64,000 bases of DNA from Sipunculus nudus (GCA_026874595.1 CM049306.1:108895142-108959141), one strand, 5' to 3'. Counted from the first letter of the stretch, positions 45,041-56,358 are shown. Made by a program: numbers and translations. Notes: generated by a model not told the origin, from the letters alone.

Positions 45041-47160
45041 ACAGAAAAACACACCACAAAAAATAATGGCAACTTTGAGCTCTCTTAAATTATAGAGTTA
45101 ATGGAGGAGATATCACATTGAAAGAACACTCTGAAAATGCCCAGAAGAATGCAACGTACAATTCCAAAATTATTCAGAATGAACTGTTATCCATCATAAG
45201 TGACCAGATCCTAGATCGAATCATGGAAAATGTGAAAGTTACTAGGGGCTGGTTCTCTGTATCAGCTGATGAAGTACGTGATGTATCAAACTAGTAACAG
45301 CTGGCTATAACGATTAGATATGTGGATAAGAATGATAAAGTACAAGAAGAGTTCATTGGTTTTGTTGATGTTAGTGATGGGATTGATGGAGAGAACCTCT
45401 CTCAGGAACAGCTGGCCATAACAATCAGATATGTGGGTTAGAATGGTAAAATACATTAAGAGTTCGTTGGTTTTGTTGATGTTAGTGATGGGACTGATGG
45501 AGAAAACCTCTCTCAGGAATAGCTGGCCATAACAATCAGATATGCTGATAAGAATGATAAGGGGTTCATTGGTTTTGTTGATTTTAGTGATGGGACTGAT
45601 GGAGAGAACCTCTCTCGGGAATAGCTGGCCATAACAATCAGATATGTGGATAAGAATGATAAAATACAAGAAGGGTTCATTGGTTTTGTTGATGTTAGTG
45701 ATGGGACTGATGGAGAGAACCTCTCAGGAACAGCTGGCCATAACAATCAGTTATCTGGCCAAGAATGATAAAATACAAGAAGAATTCATTGGTTTTGTTG
45801 ATGTTAGTGATGGGACTGATGGAGAGAACCTCTCAAAGAAATTTCTTTCACATCTTGAAGAAACGAGACTCAACCTCAACAAGATGAGGGCACAATGTTA
45901 TAATGGTGCTTCCAATATGTCTGGCAAACGAAAGGTTTGGTCAGCAGAATATAAAGTTTATACCCAAAGGCACTGCCAATGTGGTGTGCTGCACACCAGT
46001 TAAATCGATGTGTTGTGCAGGCTTGTTCCATACCTGAGGTTAGAAATATGATGTCTACTGCAAATCGGGTGGTCAAGTTTTTTTTAGTTTTCTCCTAAAA
46101 AGCAGAACATTTTGGGAAACAAAATTTTGGACCAAAAGATCAACTCATGCTATGAAGGAAGTGAAAAACGCACAAAGCTGAAAGAACTTTGGAAGACCAG
46201 ATGGATTGAATGACATGATGCCTTCGAAATCTTCATTGATCTATTTAAACCTTTAGTAAAAGCACTGAAACATTTTGCTCTTCCACCAAACACGAGAACA
46301 CCAGGAATGGGGGACGCCAATTCTCAACTACATGCAATTTGATTTTGTGATAACTCTTTTGAGCACTCCAGTGTTTATCATACATCAGAGGAATCTCTAA
46401 TTCACTACAAGAAGGTGGCTTAGACACAGGAAAAGCATTAAGGCAAGTGAAAGTTGTCAAAGCAATATTGAAAGCCAGCAGAGATGACATCGACAAATTT
46501 CATCAAGCCATTCATAGGAGAGGTGTTGTGTTTTGCGAAAAACTAGATATTGACGTGTAAATGCCAAGAGTTTGTAAAGTGCAAACAACACATGTGGTGA
46601 AGTATTACAGGGTGTGTGTTCAAGCGAAATTTTTGGATCATATGGAAGCTGGAAAGAAAACGCTTTTCACCGACTTGCATGAAAGGGCTGCACTAGGAGC
46701 GAATCTGGTACCAAGCATGATGAAGAAACTGCCTCGTGTGGAAAAGTTGGGTTATTTTAATGGAAATTTTTGAGTCTGAAACGTTGCTTAGAACTGAACT
46801 CAAAGGGTTCTTTAAGTGGAGGTATGTACAAGTATCACAAAGACCAAAAAGTATTGTTGAATCCTTACAACACTGTAATTAGGAATTTAATCCAAATGTA
46901 AAAAACTATTCTAAAATGTTGTGCCATCTTCCCTGTTATAAGATATGAATGCGAAAGGAGCATTAGTATTTTGCGACTGTTATCAACATACCTGAGGTCC
47001 ACTATGGGTCAGGAAAGATTAACAGCGTTGGCTCTCATGTATATTCGCAGAGATATTAAAGTAGACATTAGACACAAAGTCAAAGAATTTTCCAGAAGTA
47101 AGCCACGAAAAATGATTTACCAGATATCCTGTGTGAGGATAGTGAAGAGGAGGATTTAGT
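45041..47160 (+). pseudogene. hAT transposase relic (ZMYM1-like/DUF4371 type)
   Basis: Start of homology near 45100 (GGDITLKEHSENAQKNATYN, SIISDQILDRIMENVKV, GWFSVSADEVRDVSN with the first catalytic Asp). An internal tandem amplification (45298-45845) follows, then KKFLSHLEETRLNLNKMRAQ and CYNGASNMSGK near 45836-45925. A middle part (YYRVCVQAKFLDHMEAGKK, about 46601-46660) and the C-terminal dimerisation domain CERSISILRLLSTYLRSTMG with QERLTALALMYIRRDI (about 46949-47065) complete the order. Several stops and shifts. Terminal inverted repeats were not identified. Confidence 0.82.
45298..45845 (+). repeat. 111-bp tandem repeat inside transposase (5 copies)
   Basis: Units start cagctggccataacaatcag and end gagaacctctctcaggaa; the full unit is 111 bp (37 codons), one copy has an internal deletion (near 45557) and others small indels. 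The first and last copies join smoothly to the flanking transposase, so one internal module was amplified. Confidence 0.9.
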
Positions 47161-47640
47161 TAACTTGTCAGTAAAAATAAAATCCTATTTTGCAGTGTCT
47201 TCATTATTTTGTTGTTCTTGTTGCCTATCAGTTACTATACTAGTTACATCTTACTACTCACTGATCGCAAGGAGAGCTAAATTTCACCTACATAAATGTC
47301 TAAAACTCTGGAGCTTCCGTGGGCTTTGCCCCCTGGGCCCCCATCAGGGGCCCTGCCCTGGACCCCCTCAGGGGCCTAAGCTGGCACCGACCCTGGCTCT
47401 TTATTGCTCCCCCCCCCCCCCCCACCGTACTGACACCCTCTGGATTGATCATGACAGAGCATATAAGGCAGTTGATAATAAGAGTGTAATTTGCGGTAGT
47501 AAATCTATGGATGCATAGAATCTATGGATCTATGGAATTAATGGGCTGTGCTATAATATTTTCTATTTTCTTCAGCCAGCATATAACCAAGATAAAGTTG
47601 TCAAGCAAGATCGTCACAAAAATGCATCTTCCACACCACT
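47161..47640. other. GC-rich dispersed repeat and flanks
   Basis: 47309-47425 is a GC-rich block of ggggcc/cccctcaggggcc motifs ending in a C tract (47408-47423), looking like a short dispersed element. No gene in the rest. Confidence 0.5.
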
Positions 47641-48065
47641 AGGTCTGAGAACAACTGCATGCCGTTTGGTTAAGCAATGATCATGAGAAGAAATGCAAAA
47701 ACAGCTGTTTGTATAACTGGATGATATAACAGTTTACTTCAACAATTGTGAAGACCATATCCTGGGAATATGGATGGTATTTGTATTTGGAAAACTGAAA
47801 GAGCATGGTAAAAACTTCGAAACTGGGAATGTCATCTCTTCTAGGAAAGAGTTAGGTATCTGGGAGACCATTTCTTGAGTTGAAAATTACCCAGATAAGG
47901 TAACAGCAATCCATACCTGTCCAACTCAACAGTCAGCCAACAAGTAAGGCTTATTTAAATCTTCAGCAATTTATTATACGAGGTACATAAAAGGTTTCAC
48001 CAAATTGCATGGCCACTACATCAACAAGGAACTAACATTAACCACAAAAGTCCATTTTGTAAGTG
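47640..48065 (+). pseudogene. Ty3/gypsy RT relic
   Basis: Begins CMPFGL (about 47657), then DDITVYFNNCEDHILGIW (about 47722-47775) where the catalytic box should be, FGKLKEHGKNFETGNVISSR, and YYTRYIKGFTKLHG near 47970-48010. The order matches gypsy RT palm and thumb. Heavily degraded. Confidence 0.7.
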
Positions 48066-48319
48066 TTTTCTGCACTATAATGCTTCATATAAACGCATGT
48101 CATTTACACTTAGGAAGACCAATATTGTTAATATCCTGGTGACAGCAGTGTAAACAGAAAGTCAGGAGGGTCAGAATAGAATATGGACAATAACGGTTGC
48201 ATGAAACTTGACTGCAGACAAGACTGGCCATGAAATTTTGTATGATTATACACAGAATGTAAGTTTGGTCAATTAGATACCCTCCACTCAGTCTCAGGGT
48301 TGTTGAGTTTTTCCCAGTG

Positions 48320-48345
48320 CGGTATTTACCAGCTGGTAAATACCG
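48320..48345. repeat. Perfect 26-bp palindrome
   Basis: cggtatttaccag followed by its exact reverse complement, 25 bp inside the left end of the hAT element; the half-motif ggtatttacc recurs just beyond. A likely transposase-binding subterminal motif. Confidence 0.85.
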
Positions 48346-48479
48346 ATATTTACCGCCTTTGGAAAAACCTCTCAAAGTGGGAAAATGGGAAAAACTGGGA
48401 AAAATCTCTAATAATCTTATAAAAGGAGAGACCAGCAGATATCTGACTGAATTAAAAGGAAATATAATCTCACGCACAC

Positions 48480-48640
48480 ACACACACACACAGCCTTTGC
48501 AGTGCCTTTGCACTGACCAATGAATTGCACTCCATGCATTTTGCCTGTCGTAATTTTCCATTCTCATCTATTCTTGTGAAACATTGCCACACAGGATCTA
48601 TAGGCCTGCCTTGCCTTGTTAACTTCTTCAGAAAACAGAA
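48480..48640 (-). pseudogene. hAT BED zinc-finger fragment
   Basis: On the - strand: RQGRPIDPVWQCFTRI, then KLRQAKCMECNSLVSAKALQ. GRPxDPVWxxF ... AKCxxCN is the start of the BED finger that opens many hAT transposases. The expected His pair is missing: the frame runs into a CA microsatellite (48473-48491). Confidence 0.75.
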
Positions 48641-49023
48641 CTTATGGCAGACAGGCAGTAACTTCAACTTATATAGAGAAGAGCCATGAAACCTGGTATC
48701 CTTTTGGGCACAGAAGCATAAAAATGGGGTGCTTGGTTTCCTACCTGTATGCACAGAAACCTGCATCATGCTGGACAGGGTTTCCCCAAGTGATGCCATA
48801 ATGGGTGGTTGGTTTCTTCTCACCCTAGCTAACTAGTTGTATGAGCCCTACATGACCAGCATGGCTTTTTCACACTTCTGTATCCCTAAGATTAACTCGG
48901 CCTTGATTAGGTTAACATGCTTGATTACTTTTGTCAGCTCACCTACTTAAGTTTATCTTGCAGTTAATTGGTAATTAAGTATTAGTAATGCACTAGTATG
49001 AGTTGTGGAAATATTGCACACAC

Positions 49024-49061
<38 letters not shown>

Positions 49062-49334
49062 TCATCACATGTGGCTATATATATGCATATATGTATATAT
49101 GTATGTGTGTATATATATATATATACACACACATATAATATAATTTCAACATGCCACATTAAACAGAATTAATTAACTATACATCATTATACTCTCTCAT
49201 AAATTTTGATCAGACATTTTCCCGAGTAATTCCCGGTACTAACGAGTTTTCCCCAGTTATTCCCAATTAATCCCGAGTTTTTCCCACTGTCCGGGATAGT
49301 TTTTCCCAGGAAAAATAACAACCCTGCTCAGTCT

Positions 49335-50552
49335 TATTGCGAGATTGCTTACATTTGGACATCGAATGTAAAAAACCTCTTCAGAGGGAATGTAGGTAGG
49401 CTGGATAAAGAAAGAAGCAGTACAATAAAAATATACTTAAGATAGACATTGCATCAATTAGTACAGGGGAGTTCAGTGCTTACATATTTTTTGCTTTTTC
49501 TTTCTTGAACTGCTTGCAAATCAAACAAAAAACAGAAATGCTACCAATGCAGAATAGTCTGTGTATAATAACTATCTGTAAAAAACACTAAGCACACTGG
49601 TGAATACTTTGGAATAGGAATATCCATAACATATAAGAAGTTAAGATTCAATATGCAGAGTAATGTGAAATAAAGAAAAAAAAATCATGAATGAGTAAAA
49701 TAAAGTGGGAATCCACATGGGAGTATCCAGCATGTGAAAAGGAAATGCTATATGCAGCAATAAATTCATAACATATAAAAAGTAAAAAAAGAGTCAATAT
49801 GCAGAAAAATGTGAAATAAAGGAAAAAAATCACGAATGAGATAAATAAAGTGGGAATCCACATAGGAGTATCCAGCATGGGAAAAGGAAATGCTATAATC
49901 CCCAATTTCTGCTGGTTCCACATTGTATACTGAATATGACAGAAAATACAATATGGTACTGCACATATGAAATCTCTTAATATGCATCTTGCATCTGCAT
50001 ACAATATCACATGCTGCAGTCCATGCATATGGAACCTTAGCTTATTTGCCATAAACATTTATGTATAGCCTTAATCTGACATACATCCACTTGGCAAATT
50101 CATTTGTCACAAGATTCTGATATCTAGTCTGGTAATTACCCACAAGTCTTCCTGTGAGGCACCATGCTTGAATCACAGAAACTCAGGGCCTGGGCAGCTG
50201 CCAACATTTGTGCAAATCTGTAATGATACATTAACAAGCAGTGCAGGCCAACATATTAAGGCATTCTTTGTTGCAGGTCGGTCATGTAACAGGCACCAGT
50301 CTGCTTACATAATGTAGATTTGGAAGCAAACAGTAGTGATACAGACACTGGTTGCTGCTTCATAGTTCTTCTGACAAACTTCCCTGGAGTCAAAATCACA
50401 AGATCTCATGTATATCTCAGATCCTCCCCTGATGTAAGATAGGGATATGACAGTCTCCTACATGGTTGCCCTGTTCGATTTTCTTCCTCAAGTGTTACAA
50501 TACCAATAATATGGTTTTTGCCTGCTTTTGTCACACAATAATTACAAAACCA
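49335..50552. other. Downstream of TTC33, with a 150-bp tandem duplication
   Basis: Two copies of a block containing tgtgaaataaag ... agtgggaatccacat ... ggagtatccagcatg lie at about 49627-49765 and 49772-49900. The remainder probably includes the TTC33 3'UTR (- strand, below 50553); no polyadenylation hexamer was assigned. Confidence 0.55.
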
Positions 50553-53500
50553 TTAGTCTGGTTTCTGCCTGTTTTTGTTAAACTCCATTGTCCTTGCAGA
50601 CTGCAGCAGTTCCCTGCAAGCTGAGTCCTGAGGTGTACCTTGAGCTGTTTCTGGTCTCCTATCCTGACATATGCTTTTTTTGAGTTCCTTAAATAACTGA
50701 ACAGCCCAGTCCAGATCCTCTCTCCATAGTTCTTCTTCACCTGGGTTCAGATGGATAGCTTTGCTGAAGCTCTTGATTGCCTGTAAGTTTAAGTATATAT
50801 ATTGAAACATATCAACAATGAATGTCTATATGCTTAGGGCTACACGTGATTTCAATATGAGAAAGAGCTTCAAAGCAGCATATGAAATGTGTTTGCAGAT
50901 AAACTACACATAATATTCACTATATCTGCATATTTGGATACATGCATATAACCCCAACAGCCAGATATGTAAAGCCAAATGGCTCCATTTGTAGACATGG
51001 TTGGCATTCTTCGGGGAAGATAAGTATTCCTTCCCTTCCCAGGGAAGTTAGGAAATTTTCAGAGAGTAAGGGAAATTTTTAGGAAGCCAGGGATGTTTCT
51101 TGGAAGAAAAGGAAGTTAGGGAAGAAACTGTTGACATTTTCCACAAACTTTAATTATTATTTATAAACATGTATAACAGATCATCACTGATTCATTTATA
51201 ACAATAATTGATTATTTACACATTTGTATTTTTTATTTACACACTGAATTAGACTGAATTTCTAAAAAAAACTGTAAATTAAATAAATAACAATAGTTAC
51301 AATGACACTATAAAACTCAAGTAATCAAATTTACACTGTCAAGCATCTAGAGCTCATCAGATAAAAGTGTATCCTTCCACAGTATTATTATCAATGGAGG
51401 TCAATAATTTATTCCTGGGAAGAAAATTTTAGAATCAAAAGATATTTCACATCCATTAAAGGAAAATTTAGTTTTTTAGTTATGTTTACATACCATGCCC
51501 ACTTCACCCAGACCCATCTGAGCTCTCCCAAGTGTTTGTCTGGCTACCCACCAGGTGGCGTGACATGTAACAGCTTTTTCTGCTGATTGAATAGCAGGAA
51601 GAACCTCACCAACCTCCATCAATGCCTGTATAAACATAATCAAGGTTACTCCAACCTCAATCAATGCCTGTAATAACACATACAAGGTTACTCCAACCTC
51701 CATAAAGGCCTGTAATAACACATACAAGGTAACTCCAACCTCCATCAATGCCTGTAATAACACATACAAAGTTACTCCAACCTCCATCAATGCCTGTAAT
51801 AACACATACAAGGTAACTCCAACCTCCATCAATGCCTGTAATAACACATACAAAGTTACTCCAACCTCCATCAATGCCTGTAATAACACATACAAAGTTA
51901 CTCCAACCTCCATCAATGCCTGTAATAACACATACAAAGTTACTCCAACCTCCATCAATGCCTGTAATAACACATACAAAGTTACTCCAACCTCCATCAA
52001 TGCCTGTAATAACACATACAAAGTTACTCCAACCTCCATCAATGCCTATATAAACACTAAAAAGGTAACTCCAACTTCCATAAATGCCTGTAATAACACA
52101 TACAAAGTTACTCCAACCTCCATCAATGCCTGTAATAACACATACAAAGTTACTCCAACCTCCATCAATGCCTGTATAAAGACACACAAGGTAACTTCCA
52201 CAATATACATAATAGTTCACTTTGAAAATTATTCTTCTAACACACTCCTTTTACATATGTGATGGAGAATACATTTTCTCCTATATTTGTCTGTATGTTT
52301 TATTTTCAAAGATTGTTCTGTAGTCTTTACTAACTTCTTTTTCTGAAGAGGTTCTGCAATATCTGATTTCAGTCACAATTATAGATGTTAAGTACTATGG
52401 AATCTTTGACAGGACACTCAGTCTGATATCATATTTTTAAATTCTCCTACCTGTGCCTTCATTTCATGCAATTTTGCATCATCAGGCTGCAGTGATAATG
52501 CCTCATCCCACTTCTTGATGGCCTCCCAGTACCTGTCAGGTGGAACATACATGTATATCTTAATATCTATTTACAGGACCAGTTAAATCTGGCTGGTTCT
52601 GCAGGTGGTCATATATGTTAGATTTTACTGCATATAAACACCCAACCCCCACCCCACCTATGATTTGGGGGTCAAAAGGTCAAAGGTCAAGATCACAGGC
52701 CCTGGTTGTTCATGAACAAATCAGGTTGAAGTTTTTTTGTTAGGCTCATTTCTCCATTGCAAATGAACACATTTCAATTTAACTTAGTAGAGTGATGTAC
52801 AGTGACAATAACTAGCACAGCTATTTAAAGTTTTTACCATATTTTAATTTCTGGGCCAGTAACTAGACAAAATTTGTACAGACCCTAACCCAGCTCAGGT
52901 TAAAGTTTTTGTTTACTCTTAAAAACTTAACAACCACTTGTAAATCCTACTGCTTTTATATTTCACATATGTATTGCATAAGGGATAAGGACCCCCCCCC
53001 CCCCCATGATTTAGGCATCAAAAGGTCAAAGGTCAAGGTCACATGCCCCTGTTTTTTATGAACAAATATGGTTAAAGTTTTTTTTATTAGCCCGACCACT
53101 CCATTTGCTGATGAAGATATTTCTATTTAACTTAGTAGAATGATGTACAGTGACAATACCCAGCACAGCTATTAAGACTTTCCCCATATTTTAATTTCTG
53201 GACCAGTAATTACTAATAAACACTTATAGAACAAACTTTATACAGATCCTGACCCAGCTCAGGTTAAACTTTTAGGATAACTCAACAACCACTCACCATA
53301 TAACCTTCATATTTCATATATGTGTTGTATAGGGGTTAGGAATCTTTCATATAATTTGGGGGTTAAAGGTCAAGATCACAGGTCACCTGTGTTAATGAAA
53401 ATGTCGTATTTTGTTGGGCTTACTTCTCCATTGCCAAGGAAGATATTTCTGTTTAACTAATACTGATGTTCTGTGACATAACCCATAGATTAACTAGGTC

Positions 53501-54960
53501 AAGTTTTATTATAGGCAAATCCACACATATTTGATGAGATCAGAGGTCACCAAGATACAGATGGATTTTGATGAAACTCAACAGAAATATTAACCAATAC
53601 AATATCTCACATAAATTTGATTCCCGGCAAAATCCACACATATTCAATGAGGTCAGAGGTCACCAACCTACTCTATGGTGTCACTGCTATCGCTTAGCAG
53701 GAATATAATGAATTTTCATGAAATTCAATAGAAATATTAACTAATTTAATATCTCAACCAAGTTTTTCCCCCTACCAAAACTGATGCATCTTTAATGAGG
53801 TCAGAGGTCACAAGAAATATGAAGGGCATACAAGGCCAAAAAAATAAAAGGGTATGGTTCTCAGGCACTTTTTTTCAGAAATCAATGCGGGCGGGAGGTA
53901 TTTTATTTTTTACCTTTTTTTGTATGTTTCGATAAAATGTCATATGATCAGGGAAAAGCATGTAAATGACAGGTTTCTTCTTGCTAAACAGGCAAAAGCG
54001 CTACATAACAAAGGTTATCGTATCGAAATTGTATTATTTTACCATTTTGAATGACAAAATCACAATAAAAATGTTTGATGCGGGGGGTTAAAATTGATGC
54101 GGGCGGTGCCTGAGAACCATACCTTTTATTTTTTTTGGCCTAATGCACCCCTGCAGTGCTCTTTGTTTTCTGAATGCCCTTTCTTGCGAGCTCTGTTGTC
54201 CTCAGATGACTTATTTTATACCTTTTTATGGTTCAGTGCCAGTAAACACATGCAACATTTATCAATTTGCCATAACTAGGCTGCTTGACCAGAGGTCTGA
54301 TCCTGCACATTTGTGACAGCTCCCAAACACGGATAGGTAACATGAAAAAAGAAACAGAGAAAAACACCTATTAGAAGCTGGAAAATTCTTGATCTGTCAC
54401 AGTGGTATTGTATTTTGCACCACTGATTGTGCATGGTGCAAGTTTGCTCTAGTTTAGCATAAACACAAGAAATGGTTTTAGAATGATAAGACTGACATAT
54501 ACCATAATATTTTAATGAGAAAACACTATATTCATGCATGTTTAACATACCAGGCATGTGAATAGGTCAAAAGTCAAATAAATACAGCAGATGAAACGAA
54601 AACTGCAACTGCAGGCCATGAAAATTAGTAACTTCTGTGTGGGGACCATTTCACAAAGTTTAACTGAACAAATTCATAGAAATTTTACTTTCAAATAAGT
54701 ATCAATTTGGTATCTTCTCTGTCATTCTAATCAAGCTATACAAACCTCTCAGCTTCTGCCAGTGTTGTCCCCTCCTGCTCCAATCGCCGTGCTTTGGCTA
54801 TATGATCTTCCAGTAACAATTTTGTTTTCTTCACCGGAACACCAGTCAGCCAGTCAACATCTGAGCTGTCTTCCTCTCCGTCTTCCTCCTCGTCAGAAGC
54901 AGGACGACTTTCTTTGCTGACTCTCTGACCGATCTTACGTTTCCACCCAAAAAGGATCAT
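50553..54960 (-). CDS. TTC33: Tetratricopeptide repeat protein 33 (complete, spliced)
   Basis: Four coding exons on the - strand, all with GT-AG borders: 54960-54746 (within exon 54971-54746), 52532-52451, 51625-51494 and 50780-50553. They join in phase (215+82+132+228 nt) into 218 codons plus stop. Residues 1-14 (MILFGWKRKIGQRV) match the unusual FGWKRKIG start of TTC33. An acidic stretch (DEEEDGEEDSSDVDW) follows, then three TPR-like helical repeats: RYWEAIKKWDEALSLQPDD, PAIQSAEKAV...QTLGRAQMGLGE and AIKSFSKAIHLNPGEEELWR. TPRs bind protein partners; the cellular role of TTC33 is poorly known. The ATG at 54960 is chosen because the FGWKRKIG block follows it directly. At 218 residues it is shorter than vertebrate TTC33 (about 260), mainly at the C-terminus. 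No stops or frameshifts: a live gene. Confidence 0.92.
50781..51493 (-). other. TTC33 intron before last exon
   Basis: 713 bp, donor gtatgt at 51493-51488, acceptor cttacag before 50780. No other feature apart from short aaggga/gggaag repeats near 51020-51130. Confidence 0.8.
51613..52200 (-). repeat. 14 x 42-bp array copying the TTC33 exon 4 acceptor
   Basis: 588 bp in exactly 14 units of 42 bp. On the - strand each unit reads tgtgttattacag then GCATTGATGGAGGTTGGAGT, i.e. the splice acceptor and first 17 bases of the exon that begins at 51625. The unit closest to the exon contains the real acceptor. As 42 is a multiple of three, the array is open in the exon frame (ALMEVGVTLYVLLQ per unit) and runs into the TPR coding sequence without a stop. 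Confidence 0.95.
52201..52450 (-). other. TTC33 intron 3, unique part
   Basis: The donor of exon 3 is gtagga at 52450-52445; 250 bp of AT-rich unique sequence before the 42-bp array begins. Confidence 0.75.
52640..53790. repeat. About 350-bp tandem repeat with AGGTCA half-sites (3 or more copies)
   Basis: Copies start near 52665, 53015 and 53345 with ggggtcaaaaggtcaaaggt or close variants followed by caagatcacaggc; shared landmarks follow in order (atgaacaaat ... gttaaag; ttctccattgc; agtagagtgatgtacagtgacaat; ttaatttctggnccagtaa; cccagctcaggttaaa). A further decayed part (ggtcagaggtcacc at 53537 and 53650; also 53802) extends it. A C tract lies at 52991-53005. Confidence 0.85.
53834..54140. 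mobile_element. 307-bp MITE with about 35-bp inverted ends
   Basis: The left end ggccaaaaaaataaaagggt plus atggttctcaggcac is mirrored at the right end (gtgcctgagaaccat plus accttttattttttttggcc). Subterminal gatgcgggcgg occurs near both ends. No coding capacity. Confidence 0.88.
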
Positions 54961-54971
54961 CACCACTGTTG

Positions 54972-55522
54972 CTGTTAAAGAAAAAGTACAATAGAGTTAA
55001 ACCTTGTGTCACACATTAGAAGACTTATAAATATACCAAGTTAATACAGCTGGGGAAAGACATGGCAACTAGAAAGCATGCAGTAAGAGACTACAAATAT
55101 ACCTCTGTAAGGATCTTAATATTAATCAAATTTAAATGTGTTATTTGTCAGTACTACACAAATGTAGAAAATCTATAAATGTGAGCCCAGAGAAAAGTGC
55201 ATCACAGTCCATCACAAGATGGCTGCATCACAGGTCAGTCCTGCCTAACAGAACAGGGGCAACTCCCACACTAGATAGTAGATCGAGTGGCTATTATGTA
55301 AGCCAGAATGTCTTTCTTTAAATATTATTTTAAAACCAATAATACAGAGAAGCCAATATGGTAGACACTGAAAGCATGAGACTTTTAACTCTTTGATACC
55401 AGATACAGGGTATGAAGAAGAAAGACATTCAACGTATTGCATGCCATGCACACCATTAAATTGGCCTTTAATTCAGGCACAATAGTAGGTGTCAAGCAAG
55501 TGTTTTATCAAGTTCTCCTCAC
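54972..55522 (-). other. TTC33 intron 1 (probable)
   Basis: The exon holding the start codon begins after an acceptor (tttttctttaacag, exon from 54971), so a 5'UTR exon must lie upstream. The best donor is gtgagg at 55522-55517. No other feature seen. Confidence 0.5.
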
Positions 55523-55660
55523 CAAACTTTAACTGAGAATAGTGCCAGAGCTGCGACACACACGCTTATTGACGTTGTTTCACCGCCCGTCAAAACGGTG
55601 AACGCTCACCACATCATCGGCCATCTTTCTGTGGACTTGCGGCCTACTCATATCTGACTT
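55523..55660 (-). promoter_or_regulatory. Candidate TTC33 first exon and promoter
   Basis: A short CpG-rich island in AT-rich DNA. On the - strand it carries aagATGGCcg (55627-55618), like the YY1-type element found at start sites of many housekeeping genes. The exon would end at 55523 before gtgagg. An ATG in that motif opens a 14-codon upstream frame ending TGA, which could be a uORF. Confidence 0.4.
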
Positions 55661-55680
55661 TACAACTGACGCACTTCTCA

Positions 55681-55861
55681 GGTATATGGTTTTCAGACAC
55701 TTTTTTTTTCAAAAATCGGTGCAGGCGGGCGATTTCCTTTTTTTTATCCACCTTTTTTGTATGGTTCGATAAAAATGTCTTATGATCAGGGAAAAGCATG
55801 ATAATATCAGAATTTATTTGCTAAATAGGTAAAACCACTACATAACAAAACTGATTAAATG

Positions 55862-55915
<54 letters not shown>
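55681..55915. mobile_element. Partial copy of the 53834-type MITE plus (TA)n
   Basis: ggtatatggttttcagacac at 55681 and the following 170 bp match the left half of the 53834-54140 MITE (shared landmarks gcaggcgggc, atggttcgataaaa, tgatcagggaaaagcatg, ctacataacaaa). The right half is missing; a (TA)n run at 55864-55915 sits there. Confidence 0.8.
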
Positions 55916-55917
<2 letters not shown>

Positions 55918-56358
55918 ATAAATCAGATGGTCAATTATTGATACATATTTTGTCAATCTGACGGATCTTAAATTATTTTGCCTGTTCATCATCAGTCACA
56001 ATTATCATCATTTACATTGTTATTCCTCCGATGACATGTTGAGGTCTACAGACTTCACACCTACAATTTTCATTATGACAGATTTTACAGAGCTTGAATG
56101 AATGTCCTCTTATCTCATTGTGGTTATTGTATTGGCGATGAGACCAGTTCTGTTTTCAAACGTTCAAAGTAAGGGTATAATGGGGTGGTATCGAAGCCAT
56201 GGGAACAAATAATATCATTAAGAACAAAAATAAATCTCAATTGGTTAAATTTTGGCGTATTTTTTATGAATATATCATGTGAGCTGAATTTTCCTAATAT
56301 TCCAGACAAAAAAAAATCCCACCGTATTGTTTTAAATTATTTTTACTTAACCCCTTGC

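Larger units (their letters stand above)
48295..49326. mobile_element. hAT element, 1032 bp, 8-bp target duplication
   Basis: Ends are inverted repeats CAGGGTTGTT (left) and AACAACCCTG (right), with continuing similarity into aaaaactcccc/ttttcccagg-type sequence. CTCAGTCT flanks both sides (48287-48294 and 49327-49334): a perfect 8-bp duplication as made by hAT transposases. The inside holds a BED-finger fragment on the - strand, a 26-bp palindrome, and CA/TA microsatellites (48473-48491, 49017-49140). Confidence 0.92.
52533..54745 (-). other. TTC33 intron 2
   Basis: 2.2-kb intron (donor gtttgt at 54745-54740; acceptor ctgacag before 52532). It holds the AGGTCA-rich repeat block (52640-53790) and a 307-bp MITE (53834-54140). 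Confidence 0.85.

Noticed and set aside
49648-50058. 136-codon - strand frame with Phe/Ser-rich repeats
   Set aside because: It follows a 150-bp tandem duplication of AT-rich DNA; no domain and no homolog I recognise.
51613-52200. Regular array resembling a CRISPR
   Set aside because: Units abut with no variable spacers, the host is eukaryotic, and the unit derives from the adjacent exon.
51657-52220. 187-codon frame in a second phase of the 42-bp array
   Set aside because: A period artefact; only the other phase joins the TTC33 exon.
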